A DNA stretch of 10,909 nt from an uncultured Mollicutes bacterium (GCA_937893635.1 CALBGF010000111.1:1-10909), one strand, 5' to 3'. Positions 1-7,395 are shown, counted from the stretch's first letter. Notes: generated by a model from the sequence alone, not told the origin. Program-made: numbers and translations.

Positions 1-428
1 TGGGTGTATTAAGAAATGAATGGGGCTTTAATGGCTATATTGATACCGACTGGACTACAGGAATTAAAGGTACGATTGATGAACAACTTCGTGCTGGTGG
101 AGACTTAGGTATGGCTTGTGCATTAGGACAATCTATTAATTATGATTATTCACAAAGCGCAACCACAGCAAGATTCCAAAATCAAGTACGTGGAGCAGTT
201 AAACATGTTTTATATGGTTGGTTATCAACTAAATATCAAGCAAGCATTTATGAACCAAGTGCAGATGAAGAAATTACAATGTCCTTCTCCATTGATAGAT
301 GGCAATGGTGGCAACCTGCAGTAGTGGGTTTAAACTGTGTTGTTTATTTTGGAGTGGCAATTTGGCTAGTTTGTTTATTTGTTCCAAGTTATAAAAAAGA
401 TGAAAAAACAAAGAAGGAGAGTAAATAA
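1..428 (+). CDS. Family 3 glycoside hydrolase, C-terminal part, membrane anchored (partial at 5' end)
   Basis: The reading frame is open from base 3 and ends at TAA 426-428, giving 141 visible residues; the start lies upstream of the window. The opening residues GVLRNEWGFNGYIDTDW match the GH3 (beta-glucosidase type) barrel segment, where the Asp of the (S/T)DW motif is the catalytic nucleophile; here that is the GAC at 48-50. The next segment, with LRAGGDLGMA and a later VRGAVKHVLYG, fits the end of the barrel domain. No alpha/beta sandwich or FnIII domain follows, as it would in ordinary GH3 enzymes. The barrel is therefore probably the last domain, as in the domain-swapped GH3 enzymes known from Ruminococcus and Butyrivibrio; a barrel-only enzyme is the alternative. 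A hydrophobic helix (about 318-383) and a Lys-rich tail end the protein, suggesting a membrane-anchored enzyme with its catalytic part outside. The next gene starts one base after the stop, so they share an operon. Confidence 0.8.
   Translation, partial: GVLRNEWGFNGYIDTDWTTGIKGTIDEQLRAGGDLGMACALGQSINYDYSQSATTARFQNQVRGAVKHVLYGWLSTKYQASIYEPSADEEITMSFSIDRWQWWQPAVVGLNCVVYFGVAIWLVCLFVPSYKKDEKTKKESK
411..420 (+). promoter_or_regulatory. Ribosome binding site deciding the 430 start
   Basis: AAGAAGGAGA lies inside the last codons of the GH3 gene, about 10 bases before ATG 430. It supports ATG 430 as the start rather than the TTG at 379 in the same frame, which would put a Lys/Arg-rich stretch before the signal sequence and overlap the GH3 gene by 50 bases. 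Confidence 0.75.
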
Positions 429-429
429 T

Positions 430-3400
430 ATGGATAAGAAAAAAGTTGGATTAACTAAAAAGATTTCTGTTATTGCTCTTAGTGCTGTTTTATTTGCCAC
501 TGTTGGCACTGTATTTGTTACTTCTTATACTAATTGGAAGAAGTATTATGAAGATATGGTTGCCCAAAAAGATAAATTTGATAAAGAAAATGAACCAGAA
601 GTAACAGTTATGACTGGTATTAAAGTAACAGTTAAAGATGGAGTAGGATTCTTTAAAAATGGAAAAGCCAATGCTAATAAATCAAACTTTATCGTTGAAG
701 GTTTATATACCATTGGTAATACCATTAATAAGCGTGATTACGTTGAAGAACTTGAAAGTTCCGAATATAATCTTGAAGTTCCAGAAGACTTTGTTAATGA
801 AGGTGGAAAATTAGTATTTTCTTACTTAAAACAAGAACCAAAAACTGATGAAAATGGAAATGTTATTAAAGATGAAGAAGGTAAAGAAATATTAGAAACC
901 ATTTATGATTTTAAAGAAGAAATGGATATTACCTTATTAGATGTAAAACTTGATCATCTAGAAGTAACGCATAATCCTTATCTTATTGCTTATGCTGAAG
1001 GCGATTATTTTAATTCAGAAGGTATGAGCGTTGACGCTATTTATAACGATGGAAGTAAAATAGAAAACTTAAACTTATCATTATTAGAAATAGAAACTAA
1101 AAAGTTAAGTGTTGAGGACGAATCTATGACTTTCTCTTATAAATATGGAGAAAATGATGATGAAATAGTATATGGAACATTACCAATTAAAGTAATGTCT
1201 AAAAATGAATTTAGCAATGGTAAATTAGAAAACTTCGCTGTTACTAGTTCTTCATCATTAGAAGTAGGAGAAGATATTAGTTCATTTAAACCAACAGTTT
1301 ATGGTAGTTATTCAAGTGGTAATTATTTAAAACTTGATCAATCTAAATATAAAATCACGGGTTTAAATGGTGTAGCGGAATTTGGTAAACGTTATAATAT
1401 CACTATTACATCTTTAGAAAACCCTAATGTATCAACAAGATTACAACTTGATACAGTGAAAAACATATCCGCAACAACGGCAACATTAAAAGGTGCAACA
1501 GCCTATGATGATTACGTTAAGGATTTCGATAGTGGTGACTTTATTGAATTTACTTATAATTCTAGTGAAGACATTGTTGCTAATTTGTATTTAAATATGT
1601 CTAATGGCTATTTAACATATGAAAATCAAAAATTCTACGCTAATCAAATTGCCTTTAATGACTTTGCTTATGTTTCTATTAATGGAAAAATCAAAGACAG
1701 TTCTTATACATTTAAAAGTGTAGGACCATTTGATTACATATCCGAAGCTTATTTAGATTATCAAAGAATTAATATTGGAAGCTATGCATTAAAAGCTGGC
1801 GAAAATAAGATTCGTATTTCATTTAAAGAAAGCAATAATGATAATAAATCAGTATTTAATAGTTATGTGGCTGGCGCAATTGAAAAACTTGAACTATCAT
1901 CAGGTAATAATAGCAATACTTACTCTAATATGGGGGAATATTTAGTTGATGCTAAAGAAAATGGTTTTAATCCGACATTTACTATAAGCAAGTCTAAAGA
2001 CTGGGGATGTTACGTTGATGGTAAATGGCTAAACTGGATTTATGCATCTTGTACAGATGATGAATTTATCTATTTATATTCTTCTTTTGAACCTGGTGCA
2101 GATAGTAGTGCTGGTAAAGAATGTGCAGTTATTATTAAATATAATCCAAATAATAATGAAATAGTTGGCTATTCAGCACCATTTGTATTCTCTGGCGAAA
2201 AATTAACACCAATGTTTGTCAAAGATAACTTTATTTATACTATGACAAACGAAGGCATATTTATGCGCTTGCCTACTTCATTTAATGGTAAAGGTACTGC
2301 AAAAGTTGAGTATTTACCAAATATGAAATTTGAAGAATTAAATACTAACTCAATTCGTTCAATGTATTTCAGTCATACATTAAGAAAATATGCAGTTTTA
2401 ACAGATAATTCTATTGTAATTTATGATATTGAAATGAAAAAAGTTAGTACTTTCTCGGTTAAACAATCAGTAACAGGTGTAAATTCCTCGAATGGATCCG
2501 CTAGTTGTTCATTGGCTAAAATCAGTGGCGATGATCAATATTTATACGTATTATATAAAGCAAATAATGTTATCGCTCCAGTAATTGCTACTTATGATTA
2601 TGATGGTAACTTAATTAATACAGTTCAACCAACAAATACTACGGCAATTATGGGATTTGATACACCAGCAAGTACAAATGTTCAATCAATTTGCTCATTT
2701 AATGGAAAGATGTATTTCACAATGCTTAAATGGGCAGGCGGTAATAATTCTAGTGTTTATGAAGTCTTATTTGGAGGCAAGAACAATACTGATACTCCAA
2801 AAGAAACAATGGATTTATATGAGTATGTAGCGACTTGCACTAATAAAGGCGTTACACCTAACTATAATCCGAGCATTTTATCAGGCGGAAATATTAAAAA
2901 CACTTATCAATATGCCCACGGAATTTGTAGTGATGATAGTTATATTTATATTTCTACAAATAACGCACAAGCAGAAACTTTCATTGTTAAAGTAGATGCG
3001 GCAACTGGTAAAACTATTGGTCAAACAAAAGCATTTATCCGCACACAAAAATGGGAAAATGGCGATTACATGATGTATAAGGATGGTTATGTTTACTTGT
3101 TTACATTTAATAATGTTGTTAAACGTGTGAAAGCTGATGCGATTACAAATGATAATTCGCCAGAAGTTGAAGATTATAGTTTAGCAATTGATGGCATAAC
3201 TGATGCTAAAAAAGCTGGAACTTACAATGCGACAATTAATAAAATGGCTATTAGAGCGGGAGATAAATTATATATTGTTGGTGGTAAATCATTAACAGTG
3301 GAAAATAGTATTGATTGCACAAGTAATCTTGGTTTAGCAAGTGATGCTAATTACATTTATGCATTTGTTGAAAAATCAAATGCTTATGGTACTGCTTTGA

Positions 3401-3591
3401 TGAATGTTTATGATTGGTCAGGTACACTAGTAAAAAGTGGAGTAACTGTTCCAAACTTAATTACAGAGCAAAATAGTAATAATGTACAAGGAATGTGTGT
3501 TATTAATGGCGAATGTTATTTCTTAATTTGTCGTTGGAATGCAGGTACACAAGTTGTCAAAGTTAGTTTTGATACCACAATTTTAAAATAA
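430..3591 (+). CDS. Large exported surface protein: Ig-like, carbohydrate-binding-like and two propeller-like modules
   Basis: The product has 1053 residues. A Lys-rich start and a hydrophobic segment (about 12-31) form a signal peptide or N-terminal anchor. Residues 173-258 resemble a Big_3-type bacterial Ig-like domain (Y-x-x-GD-x-F and YNDGS pattern). Residues 265-343 look like a second Ig-like domain. Residues 345-491 resemble a CBM6/35-type beta-sandwich (GDFIEF near the front, KAGENKIRISF near the end), which in known families binds carbohydrate. Residues 496-1053 hold two copies of the repeated module described in the repeat entries. I see no catalytic motif, LPXTG motif or dockerin. 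The gene starts one base after the GH3 stop, so a joint role at the cell surface in glycan binding or processing is likely but inferred. The domain names come from pattern reading, not a profile search. I do not recognise the whole protein. Confidence 0.85.
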   Translation: MDKKKVGLTKKISVIALSAVLFATVGTVFVTSYTNWKKYYEDMVAQKDKFDKENEPEVTVMTGIKVTVKDGVGFFKNGKANANKSNFIVEGLYTIGNTINKRDYVEELESSEYNLEVPEDFVNEGGKLVFSYLKQEPKTDENGNVIKDEEGKEILETIYDFKEEMDITLLDVKLDHLEVTHNPYLIAYAEGDYFNSEGMSVDAIYNDGSKIENLNLSLLEIETKKLSVEDESMTFSYKYGENDDEIVYGTLPIKVMSKNEFSNGKLENFAVTSSSSLEVGEDISSFKPTVYGSYSSGNYLKLDQSKYKITGLNGVAEFGKRYNITITSLENPNVSTRLQLDTVKNISATTATLKGATAYDDYVKDFDSGDFIEFTYNSSEDIVANLYLNMSNGYLTYENQKFYANQIAFNDFAYVSINGKIKDSSYTFKSVGPFDYISEAYLDYQRINIGSYALKAGENKIRISFKESNNDNKSVFNSYVAGAIEKLELSSGNNSNTYSNMGEYLVDAKENGFNPTFTISKSKDWGCYVDGKWLNWIYASCTDDEFIYLYSSFEPGADSSAGKECAVIIKYNPNNNEIVGYSAPFVFSGEKLTPMFVKDNFIYTMTNEGIFMRLPTSFNGKGTAKVEYLPNMKFEELNTNSIRSMYFSHTLRKYAVLTDNSIVIYDIEMKKVSTFSVKQSVTGVNSSNGSASCSLAKISGDDQYLYVLYKANNVIAPVIATYDYDGNLINTVQPTNTTAIMGFDTPASTNVQSICSFNGKMYFTMLKWAGGNNSSVYEVLFGGKNNTDTPKETMDLYEYVATCTNKGVTPNYNPSILSGGNIKNTYQYAHGICSDDSYIYISTNNAQAETFIVKVDAATGKTIGQTKAFIRTQKWENGDYMMYKDGYVYLFTFNNVVKRVKADAITNDNSPEVEDYSLAIDGITDAKKAGTYNATINKMAIRAGDKLYIVGGKSLTVENSIDCTSNLGLASDANYIYAFVEKSNAYGTALMNVYDWSGTLVKSGVTVPNLITEQNSNNVQGMCVINGECYFLICRWNAGTQVVKVSFDTTILK
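2035..2775 (+). repeat. Propeller-like module 1 of the 1053-residue protein
   Basis: Protein residues 536 to about 782. It opens with WIYASC (536-541), has YDYDGN at 722-727, and closes with NVQSICSFNGKMYFTMLKW (750-768) followed by a Gly/Asn-rich turn and a VYEV strand. The same landmarks in the same order occur in four further modules in this window. It can be read as five blade-like units of roughly 40-50 residues. Confidence 0.65.
2911..3588 (+). repeat. Propeller-like module 2 of the 1053-residue protein
   Basis: Protein residues 828-1053. Opening motif YAHGIC (828-833), YDWSGT at 994-999, closing motif NVQGMCVINGECYFLICRW (1018-1036), then the final strand QVVKVSF. The protein ends directly after this module, with no cell-wall anchor. 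Confidence 0.65.
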
Positions 3592-3598
3592 TAATTTA

Positions 3599-3626
3599 GG
3601 CTAAGAGCTAAATGCTTTTAGCCTTT
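3599..3626 (+). terminator. Hairpin after the first large surface gene (weak terminator or attenuator)
   Basis: GGCTAAGAGC (3599-3608) pairs with GCTTTTAGCC (3614-3623) over a five-base loop; one of the ten pairs is G-T. A3598-T3624 can add one more pair. Only three T follow before AATAATG, so termination is likely incomplete. It sits between the 1053-residue protein gene and the small peptide gene. It may lower downstream transcription or protect the upstream mRNA 3' end. Confidence 0.55.
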
Positions 3627-3646
3627 AATAATGAAAGGGAAAACTT

Positions 3647-3775
3647 ATGAAAAAATACGAAACACCAAAAATTTTAGTTGATGAGATTAATGTCGAAGAT
3701 ATTATTTTAACTTCAATAATTCGTGATGATTCTAATACTGATATTGTCACAGGAAAAGTTAATGAAGAACTTTAG
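3647..3775 (+). CDS. 42-residue acidic peptide of unknown function
   Basis: ATG 3647 to TAG 3773-3775. GAAAGGGA (3633-3640) is a well-placed ribosome binding site six bases before the ATG. The peptide begins MKKYETPKILVDEINVEDI, continues with ILTSIIRDDSN and ends in GKVNEEL. It has no signal peptide, transmembrane helix or cysteine, so it is not a typical cysteine-rich or lanthipeptide precursor. From memory, gut Bacillota carry many short unnamed proteins that start MKKYE-x-P and hold a D-(I/V)-(I/L)-T-(T/A)-S motif; this one (EDIILTS) fits that pattern, but I cannot search to confirm. Its stop codon lies within the ribosome binding site of the next gene, so the two are probably translationally coupled. 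It lies between two paralogous surface proteins. Function is unknown; a RiPP-like precursor or a small regulatory peptide is speculation. Confidence 0.7.
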   Translation: MKKYETPKILVDEINVEDIILTSIIRDDSNTDIVTGKVNEEL

Positions 3776-3780
3776 GAGGT
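3774..3780 (+). promoter_or_regulatory. Perfect ribosome binding site overlapping the peptide stop codon
   Basis: AGGAGGT shares two bases with the TAG stop (3773-3775) of the 42-residue peptide and lies six bases before ATG 3787. Ribosomes ending on the peptide would finish on this site, so translation of the downstream protein may be coupled to that of the peptide. Confidence 0.8.
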
Positions 3781-3786
3781 CAAACT

Positions 3787-6700
3787 ATGAAAAAATTATT
3801 TGTTTATAGTGCATTAGTATTATGCGGAACTGCTTTATCCGTAGTATGGTTTAACACATTAAAAGATAATGTAAAAGAAGATATTGTTTCTAGCACGAAT
3901 GATTTTATGAATGAGAAAAAAGGCATTAATAAAATTAATGTGAAAAAAGCTAGTAAATCATCTACAAAATTTAATTCTTCAAAAATTTATGTGCAAACTG
4001 CAACTGATGAAGAAGGCTATGACTATTTAAGATTTGCTACCGCGATTAAGGGAAACTTTACTAATGTTAGTTATACACGTCATATTGATGGATTAACGGA
4101 TAAAAGTGATATAGTTACAACTTTATATAAAGGAATTACCGCCAATAACGAAGATAATTTCTTTAATGGAGCAAAATTATTAAATAAAAATGTAACAAGT
4201 ACAAGTGATTATTATTGGGCTTGCTACACAATTAAATTTGTAACTGATACATATAAAGATAGTGACATTTCCATTACATTTAAAGTTGATGATTATGAGG
4301 CATCAAGAACTACAAGTTTAAATACTATTAAATATGATTTAAATGATGAAACATTATTTGATAAGGTTAATGATTCATATGACATAGTTACATTAGGCGA
4401 TAAAATCACTGCTAATGGATATGGTTACATTCAAGGACTTTGTAATGATAATGAAAGTTTATATTACACATTAAGTGAACGTAATAGAACCACAAATATT
4501 GTTAAAAGAAATATTAAAACTGGCGTAGAAGAAGTTATTGCCAGTAATATTAAATTAAGTGATACTACGCCAGATGCTGGCCATATTCGCTTAATCAATA
4601 ACAAATTTTATATTTTAACTAATGAGCACAAATTAGTGTGCTATGATTTAAGTACAAATGCTGTTATTGATAACGACTTAGTATTTGAAGGCTTAGAAGG
4701 AACATTACTTGATTTTGATTTTATTGAATCAATGAATCAATTTGCTACACTTAACACAAATGGTTTAATTCAATTTTATGGCTTAGATATGAAGGTGGTT
4801 TCTACAATTCAAAGTGCTGTAGTATCTGGATACAAACTTAAATCATTTAGATTTGATAAAGAGCACATTTATGTAGCATCAAACAAAAATGATGAAAAAA
4901 CAATAGCTATAAATATTTATGATTATGCTGGCAACATAGTATCTACATATAAAGTTACTAATTCAGAATTTTTGTCAAGTTGTTCAGCTAATTATAATAT
5001 ATCTAATTTCTTATTCTTTAATAGCAAATTGTATATTTGTGCCTTAACATGGACTGGAAATTATAGCGGACTTTATGAATTAAATTATAAAGCAAATAAT
5101 ATTTTAGAAAATGATTGGGAAGATTATTATGACTATGCTAAATTAGAAGGCGGTAGTGTAGATTATAATTTTGATACAATAACTGATTCATTTAGTGTAA
5201 ATAGCAAAGGCAATGTACAAGGTGTATGTACTGATTATTCGGGATCTCGCTATGCATATTATGCATTTAATGATTCAAACAATAACAAAGGTGTTATTGT
5301 TAAGTATGATTTTGTTAAAAATAAAGTGGTTGGTTATTCTAAAGAATATGTAGTTTGTGATACTGGAAAATGGACAGGCGATAACGCTAATATATTCTAT
5401 TATGAAGGAAGAATCTTCATTATTAAAACTGATGGAACATTTGCTTCAGTTAACGCTAGTGATATAACTGGTAATGGAGTAGGAGAAGTTAATTCAAGTG
5501 ATGAATCACTTAAATTCCGTAATGCAAGTAATGAGACTTTAACTGGCATTACATCAGTTGTTTATTCTAATGTTGAAGAGAAATTTGCTGTTATTGCTTC
5601 TGGTAATTTATATATTTATTCTAAGGATCTTAAACAACTAAATACTGGCAACGAACTAAGTATTGGCAATACTCAAACTTTATATGTTGATGGCAATAAA
5701 CTATATTTCGTTAGTGGTGAAGGCAAAGGAAGTTATCAAGAAACCACTACTGATTCAGAGGAAACTAGTACAACAACTACATATCAATATAACTATATTA
5801 ACATTGTAAAATTAAATTGGAATGGAACTAAATCAGGAAATACTATCACTCTTGGTGACAAAACTAATCCAATTGGCGATATTTATGAACAAACAGCAGC
5901 AAAAAGAAATGTTCAAAATATGGTTGTAGTCGATGGTAATTTATATGTTGCAACATTAAGCTGGGCTTGGATTAATAATAAAGCAAACGGAACTATGATT
6001 CATAAATTTAATGTCAAAAACGCGGATGCTTTAACAAGTAATAAAGATTTGGTGTTAGGCGAATATGTCGAAATGAACAAATTAAATAACAAGGCAAATA
6101 GTTTTGAAGCTAATGCCTATATCAAAAATGACACCAAAGATGGACAATATATACAAGGCATTACCACTGATGGAGATAACTTATATCTTGCTTGTACATC
6201 AACTGAAAATAAAAAGATTACTATTGTTCGTAAGAACCTAGTTACAAACGAATCAGTAAAAGGAACAACATATGATTTAAATACTACAGGAGAGAATCAT
6301 GATGCTGGAAAAATCTTCTTCTATAACAATCAAGTATGGGTGGTAAAAGATCGTTCTAATCAAGTATTTGGTGTTAATAAAGATACTTTAGTTGCGACAG
6401 GTGATACAATGACATTTGCTTTACCAAGTGGAGTAAATTCATTTGATGTTAAATATAATGAAGCTAATGAATTATTTGTTGTTTATGGTAGTGATGGCAA
6501 AATTTATATGTTTAGTGACGAAAATACATTAGTTAATACACCATTTAGTGTCGGAGCAAACAAAAAATCTATTACTATTAATGATTCATATATTTATGTT
6601 AATAGTTCTTCAAATAATCAACAATTTTTAACTGTTGAAGCATATGATTATGATGGAAAAAAAGTAATTAATGCCCTTAATTTAGGTGCTGATAATATTT

Positions 6701-6831
6701 GTGACGCTAGTGTTTCAAATTCATTTAATACTCAAGCATTTATTGAATATAAAGGTTTGATTATTATGGTAGCTCTTGGTTGGACTGGCGCTAATAATGG
6801 CGGACATGTTTACGCTATTACAATGAAATAA
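3787..6831 (+). CDS. Large exported surface protein with three propeller-like modules
   Basis: The product has 1014 residues. A hydrophobic N-terminus (about 3-22, after MKK) is a signal peptide or anchor. The cysteine in VLCGT is not in a proper lipobox, since Leu precedes it. Residues about 66-178 form a separate domain beginning KIYVQTATDEEGYDYLRFAT, a pattern I associate with surface proteins of gut Bacillota but cannot name. Residues about 196-1014 hold three copies of the module that occurs twice in the protein encoded at 430-3591, so the two are partial paralogs with different front ends. A Thr-rich stretch (652-665) interrupts the middle module. No catalytic motif, LPXTG or C-terminal anchor is seen. 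The likely role is extracellular binding or scaffolding, possibly of glycans given the GH3 gene upstream; this is inferred. The gene is followed by a strong terminator. Confidence 0.85.
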   Translation: MKKLFVYSALVLCGTALSVVWFNTLKDNVKEDIVSSTNDFMNEKKGINKINVKKASKSSTKFNSSKIYVQTATDEEGYDYLRFATAIKGNFTNVSYTRHIDGLTDKSDIVTTLYKGITANNEDNFFNGAKLLNKNVTSTSDYYWACYTIKFVTDTYKDSDISITFKVDDYEASRTTSLNTIKYDLNDETLFDKVNDSYDIVTLGDKITANGYGYIQGLCNDNESLYYTLSERNRTTNIVKRNIKTGVEEVIASNIKLSDTTPDAGHIRLINNKFYILTNEHKLVCYDLSTNAVIDNDLVFEGLEGTLLDFDFIESMNQFATLNTNGLIQFYGLDMKVVSTIQSAVVSGYKLKSFRFDKEHIYVASNKNDEKTIAINIYDYAGNIVSTYKVTNSEFLSSCSANYNISNFLFFNSKLYICALTWTGNYSGLYELNYKANNILENDWEDYYDYAKLEGGSVDYNFDTITDSFSVNSKGNVQGVCTDYSGSRYAYYAFNDSNNNKGVIVKYDFVKNKVVGYSKEYVVCDTGKWTGDNANIFYYEGRIFIIKTDGTFASVNASDITGNGVGEVNSSDESLKFRNASNETLTGITSVVYSNVEEKFAVIASGNLYIYSKDLKQLNTGNELSIGNTQTLYVDGNKLYFVSGEGKGSYQETTTDSEETSTTTTYQYNYINIVKLNWNGTKSGNTITLGDKTNPIGDIYEQTAAKRNVQNMVVVDGNLYVATLSWAWINNKANGTMIHKFNVKNADALTSNKDLVLGEYVEMNKLNNKANSFEANAYIKNDTKDGQYIQGITTDGDNLYLACTSTENKKITIVRKNLVTNESVKGTTYDLNTTGENHDAGKIFFYNNQVWVVKDRSNQVFGVNKDTLVATGDTMTFALPSGVNSFDVKYNEANELFVVYGSDGKIYMFSDENTLVNTPFSVGANKKSITINDSYIYVNSSSNNQQFLTVEAYDYDGKKVINALNLGADNICDASVSNSFNTQAFIEYKGLIIMVALGWTGANNGGHVYAITMK
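4426..5097 (+). repeat. Propeller-like module 1 of the 1014-residue protein
   Basis: Protein residues 214 to about 437. Opening motif YIQGLC (214-219), YDYAGN at 378-383, and closing motif NISNFLFFNSKLYICALTW (404-422), in which Ser replaces the usual Gln. A Gly turn and the strand LYELNY follow. Confidence 0.65.
5212..6021 (+). repeat. Propeller-like module 2 of the 1014-residue protein, with Thr-rich insertion
   Basis: Protein residues 476 to about 745. Opening motif NVQGVC (476-481), diverged LNWNGT at 676-681, closing motif NVQNMVVVDGNLYVATLSW (708-726). This is the longest copy. A Thr/Ser/Glu-rich insertion (652-665) lies between the strands of the fourth blade-like unit. Confidence 0.62.
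6148..6828 (+). repeat. Propeller-like module 3 of the 1014-residue protein
   Basis: Protein residues 788-1014. Opening motif YIQGIT (788-793), YDYDGK at 953-958, closing motif NTQAFIEYKGLIIMVALGW (981-999), then the last strand HVYAITMK. As in the other large protein, the polypeptide ends at the module boundary. Confidence 0.65.
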
Positions 6832-6850
6832 ATATTAGTAAAAACATATA

Positions 6851-6883
6851 AAAAGACGGGAATTTGACTAGCCCGTCTTTTTT
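6851..6883. terminator. Strong bidirectional intrinsic terminator
   Basis: AAAAGACGGG (6851-6860) pairs fully with CCCGTCTTTT (6872-6881) around an 11-base loop. A T run follows on the + strand, and the A run at 6851-6854 gives a T run on the - strand. It lies 20 bases after the stop of the 1014-residue protein gene and 8 bases beyond the stop of the convergent MarR-type gene, so it can serve both. Confidence 0.93.
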
Positions 6884-6890
6884 CATGCAT

Positions 6891-7349
6891 TTACTTATTA
6901 ACAATAGAAGATATCTCATGTAAATGATGATAGATTGTTTCTAATTCTTGATCAGATAAATGAGCATATTTTTCAGTTAGATTTTTAACACGCATTTTTT
7001 CTGCTGATTTAAGTTCAATAATTCCTTGATCAGTTAATTTAACTAATATTTCACGGCGATTATTTACATTTAATTCACGAGTTACACATTTTCCTTTATC
7101 AAGTTCATCCACTATTTTGGTACATTGTTGTTTAGATACTCCAACAAAAGCAGCAATATCTTTCATGGTGATGCCAGTATTATTGTTTTTTCTATTAGAA
7201 ATACCAATATAAGATAATGTTAACATTTGAAGTGGAGAGAATTTTGGCTTTTCCACTAATTCATTACATCTTGTAATAGCGTCTTTTATTGCGGGAAAAA
7301 ATAATAAGGATTCATTACTAATTAACTTGATAAGTTCTGTTCTTGTCAT
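6891..7349 (-). CDS. MarR-family transcriptional regulator
   Basis: The product has 152 residues, typical for MarR proteins. The winged helix-turn-helix is clear: helix pair around MKDIAAFVGVSKQQCTKIVD (62-81), then the wing with RELNVNNRREILVKLTDQG (91-109), where the Asn-Arg-Arg stretch replaces the usual D-x-R-D-x-R wing motif. The flanking N- and C-terminal helices would form the dimer interface. Three cysteines (28, 76, 88) are present; whether they sense oxidants is unknown. The start is set by GAGGTG at 7360-7355, five bases before the ATG. The gene is divergent from an ABC exporter operon, the usual layout for a MarR repressor that controls a neighbouring efflux pump and itself. The ligand cannot be read from the sequence. 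Confidence 0.92.
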   Translation of the reverse strand: MTRTELIKLISNESLLFFPAIKDAITRCNELVEKPKFSPLQMLTLSYIGISNRKNNNTGITMKDIAAFVGVSKQQCTKIVDELDKGKCVTRELNVNNRREILVKLTDQGIIELKSAEKMRVKNLTEKYAHLSDQELETIYHHLHEISSIVNK

Positions 7350-7366
7350 ATTAACACCTCAATAAT

Positions 7367-7395
7367 AGTATGAATTAAGTAAAGTTAAATGTCAA
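7367..7395 (-). promoter_or_regulatory. Predicted promoter of the MarR-type gene
   Basis: On the - strand a perfect TTGACA -35 box (7395-7390) is followed, after 17 bases, by CATACT (7372-7367), a four-of-six match to the -10 consensus. The -35 box lies inside the left arm of the inverted element shared with the divergent promoter. Confidence 0.55.

Noticed and set aside
142..324. 60-codon open frame inside the GH3 gene
   Set aside because: It is in another frame of a clear GH3 coding sequence, with no ribosome binding site and no recognisable product.
379..429. TTG start at 379 extending the first large surface protein by 17 residues
   Set aside because: ATG 430 has a good ribosome binding site (411-420) and directly precedes a standard signal sequence; the extension would overlap the GH3 gene.
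3647..3775. Lanthipeptide or bacteriocin precursor
   Set aside because: The peptide has no Cys, no Gly-Gly leader cleavage site and no modification enzyme in the window; the ABC genes are in a separate divergent unit and lack a peptidase domain.
3787..3840. Lipoprotein signal (cysteine at residue 13, VLCGT) in the second large protein
   Set aside because: The residue before Cys is Leu; a lipobox needs Gly, Ala or Ser there. A plain signal peptide or anchor is more likely.
2035..6828. Module repeats as a recent DNA duplication or CRISPR-like array
   Set aside because: The copies are similar at protein motif level only; the DNA is well diverged, so these are old domain repeats.
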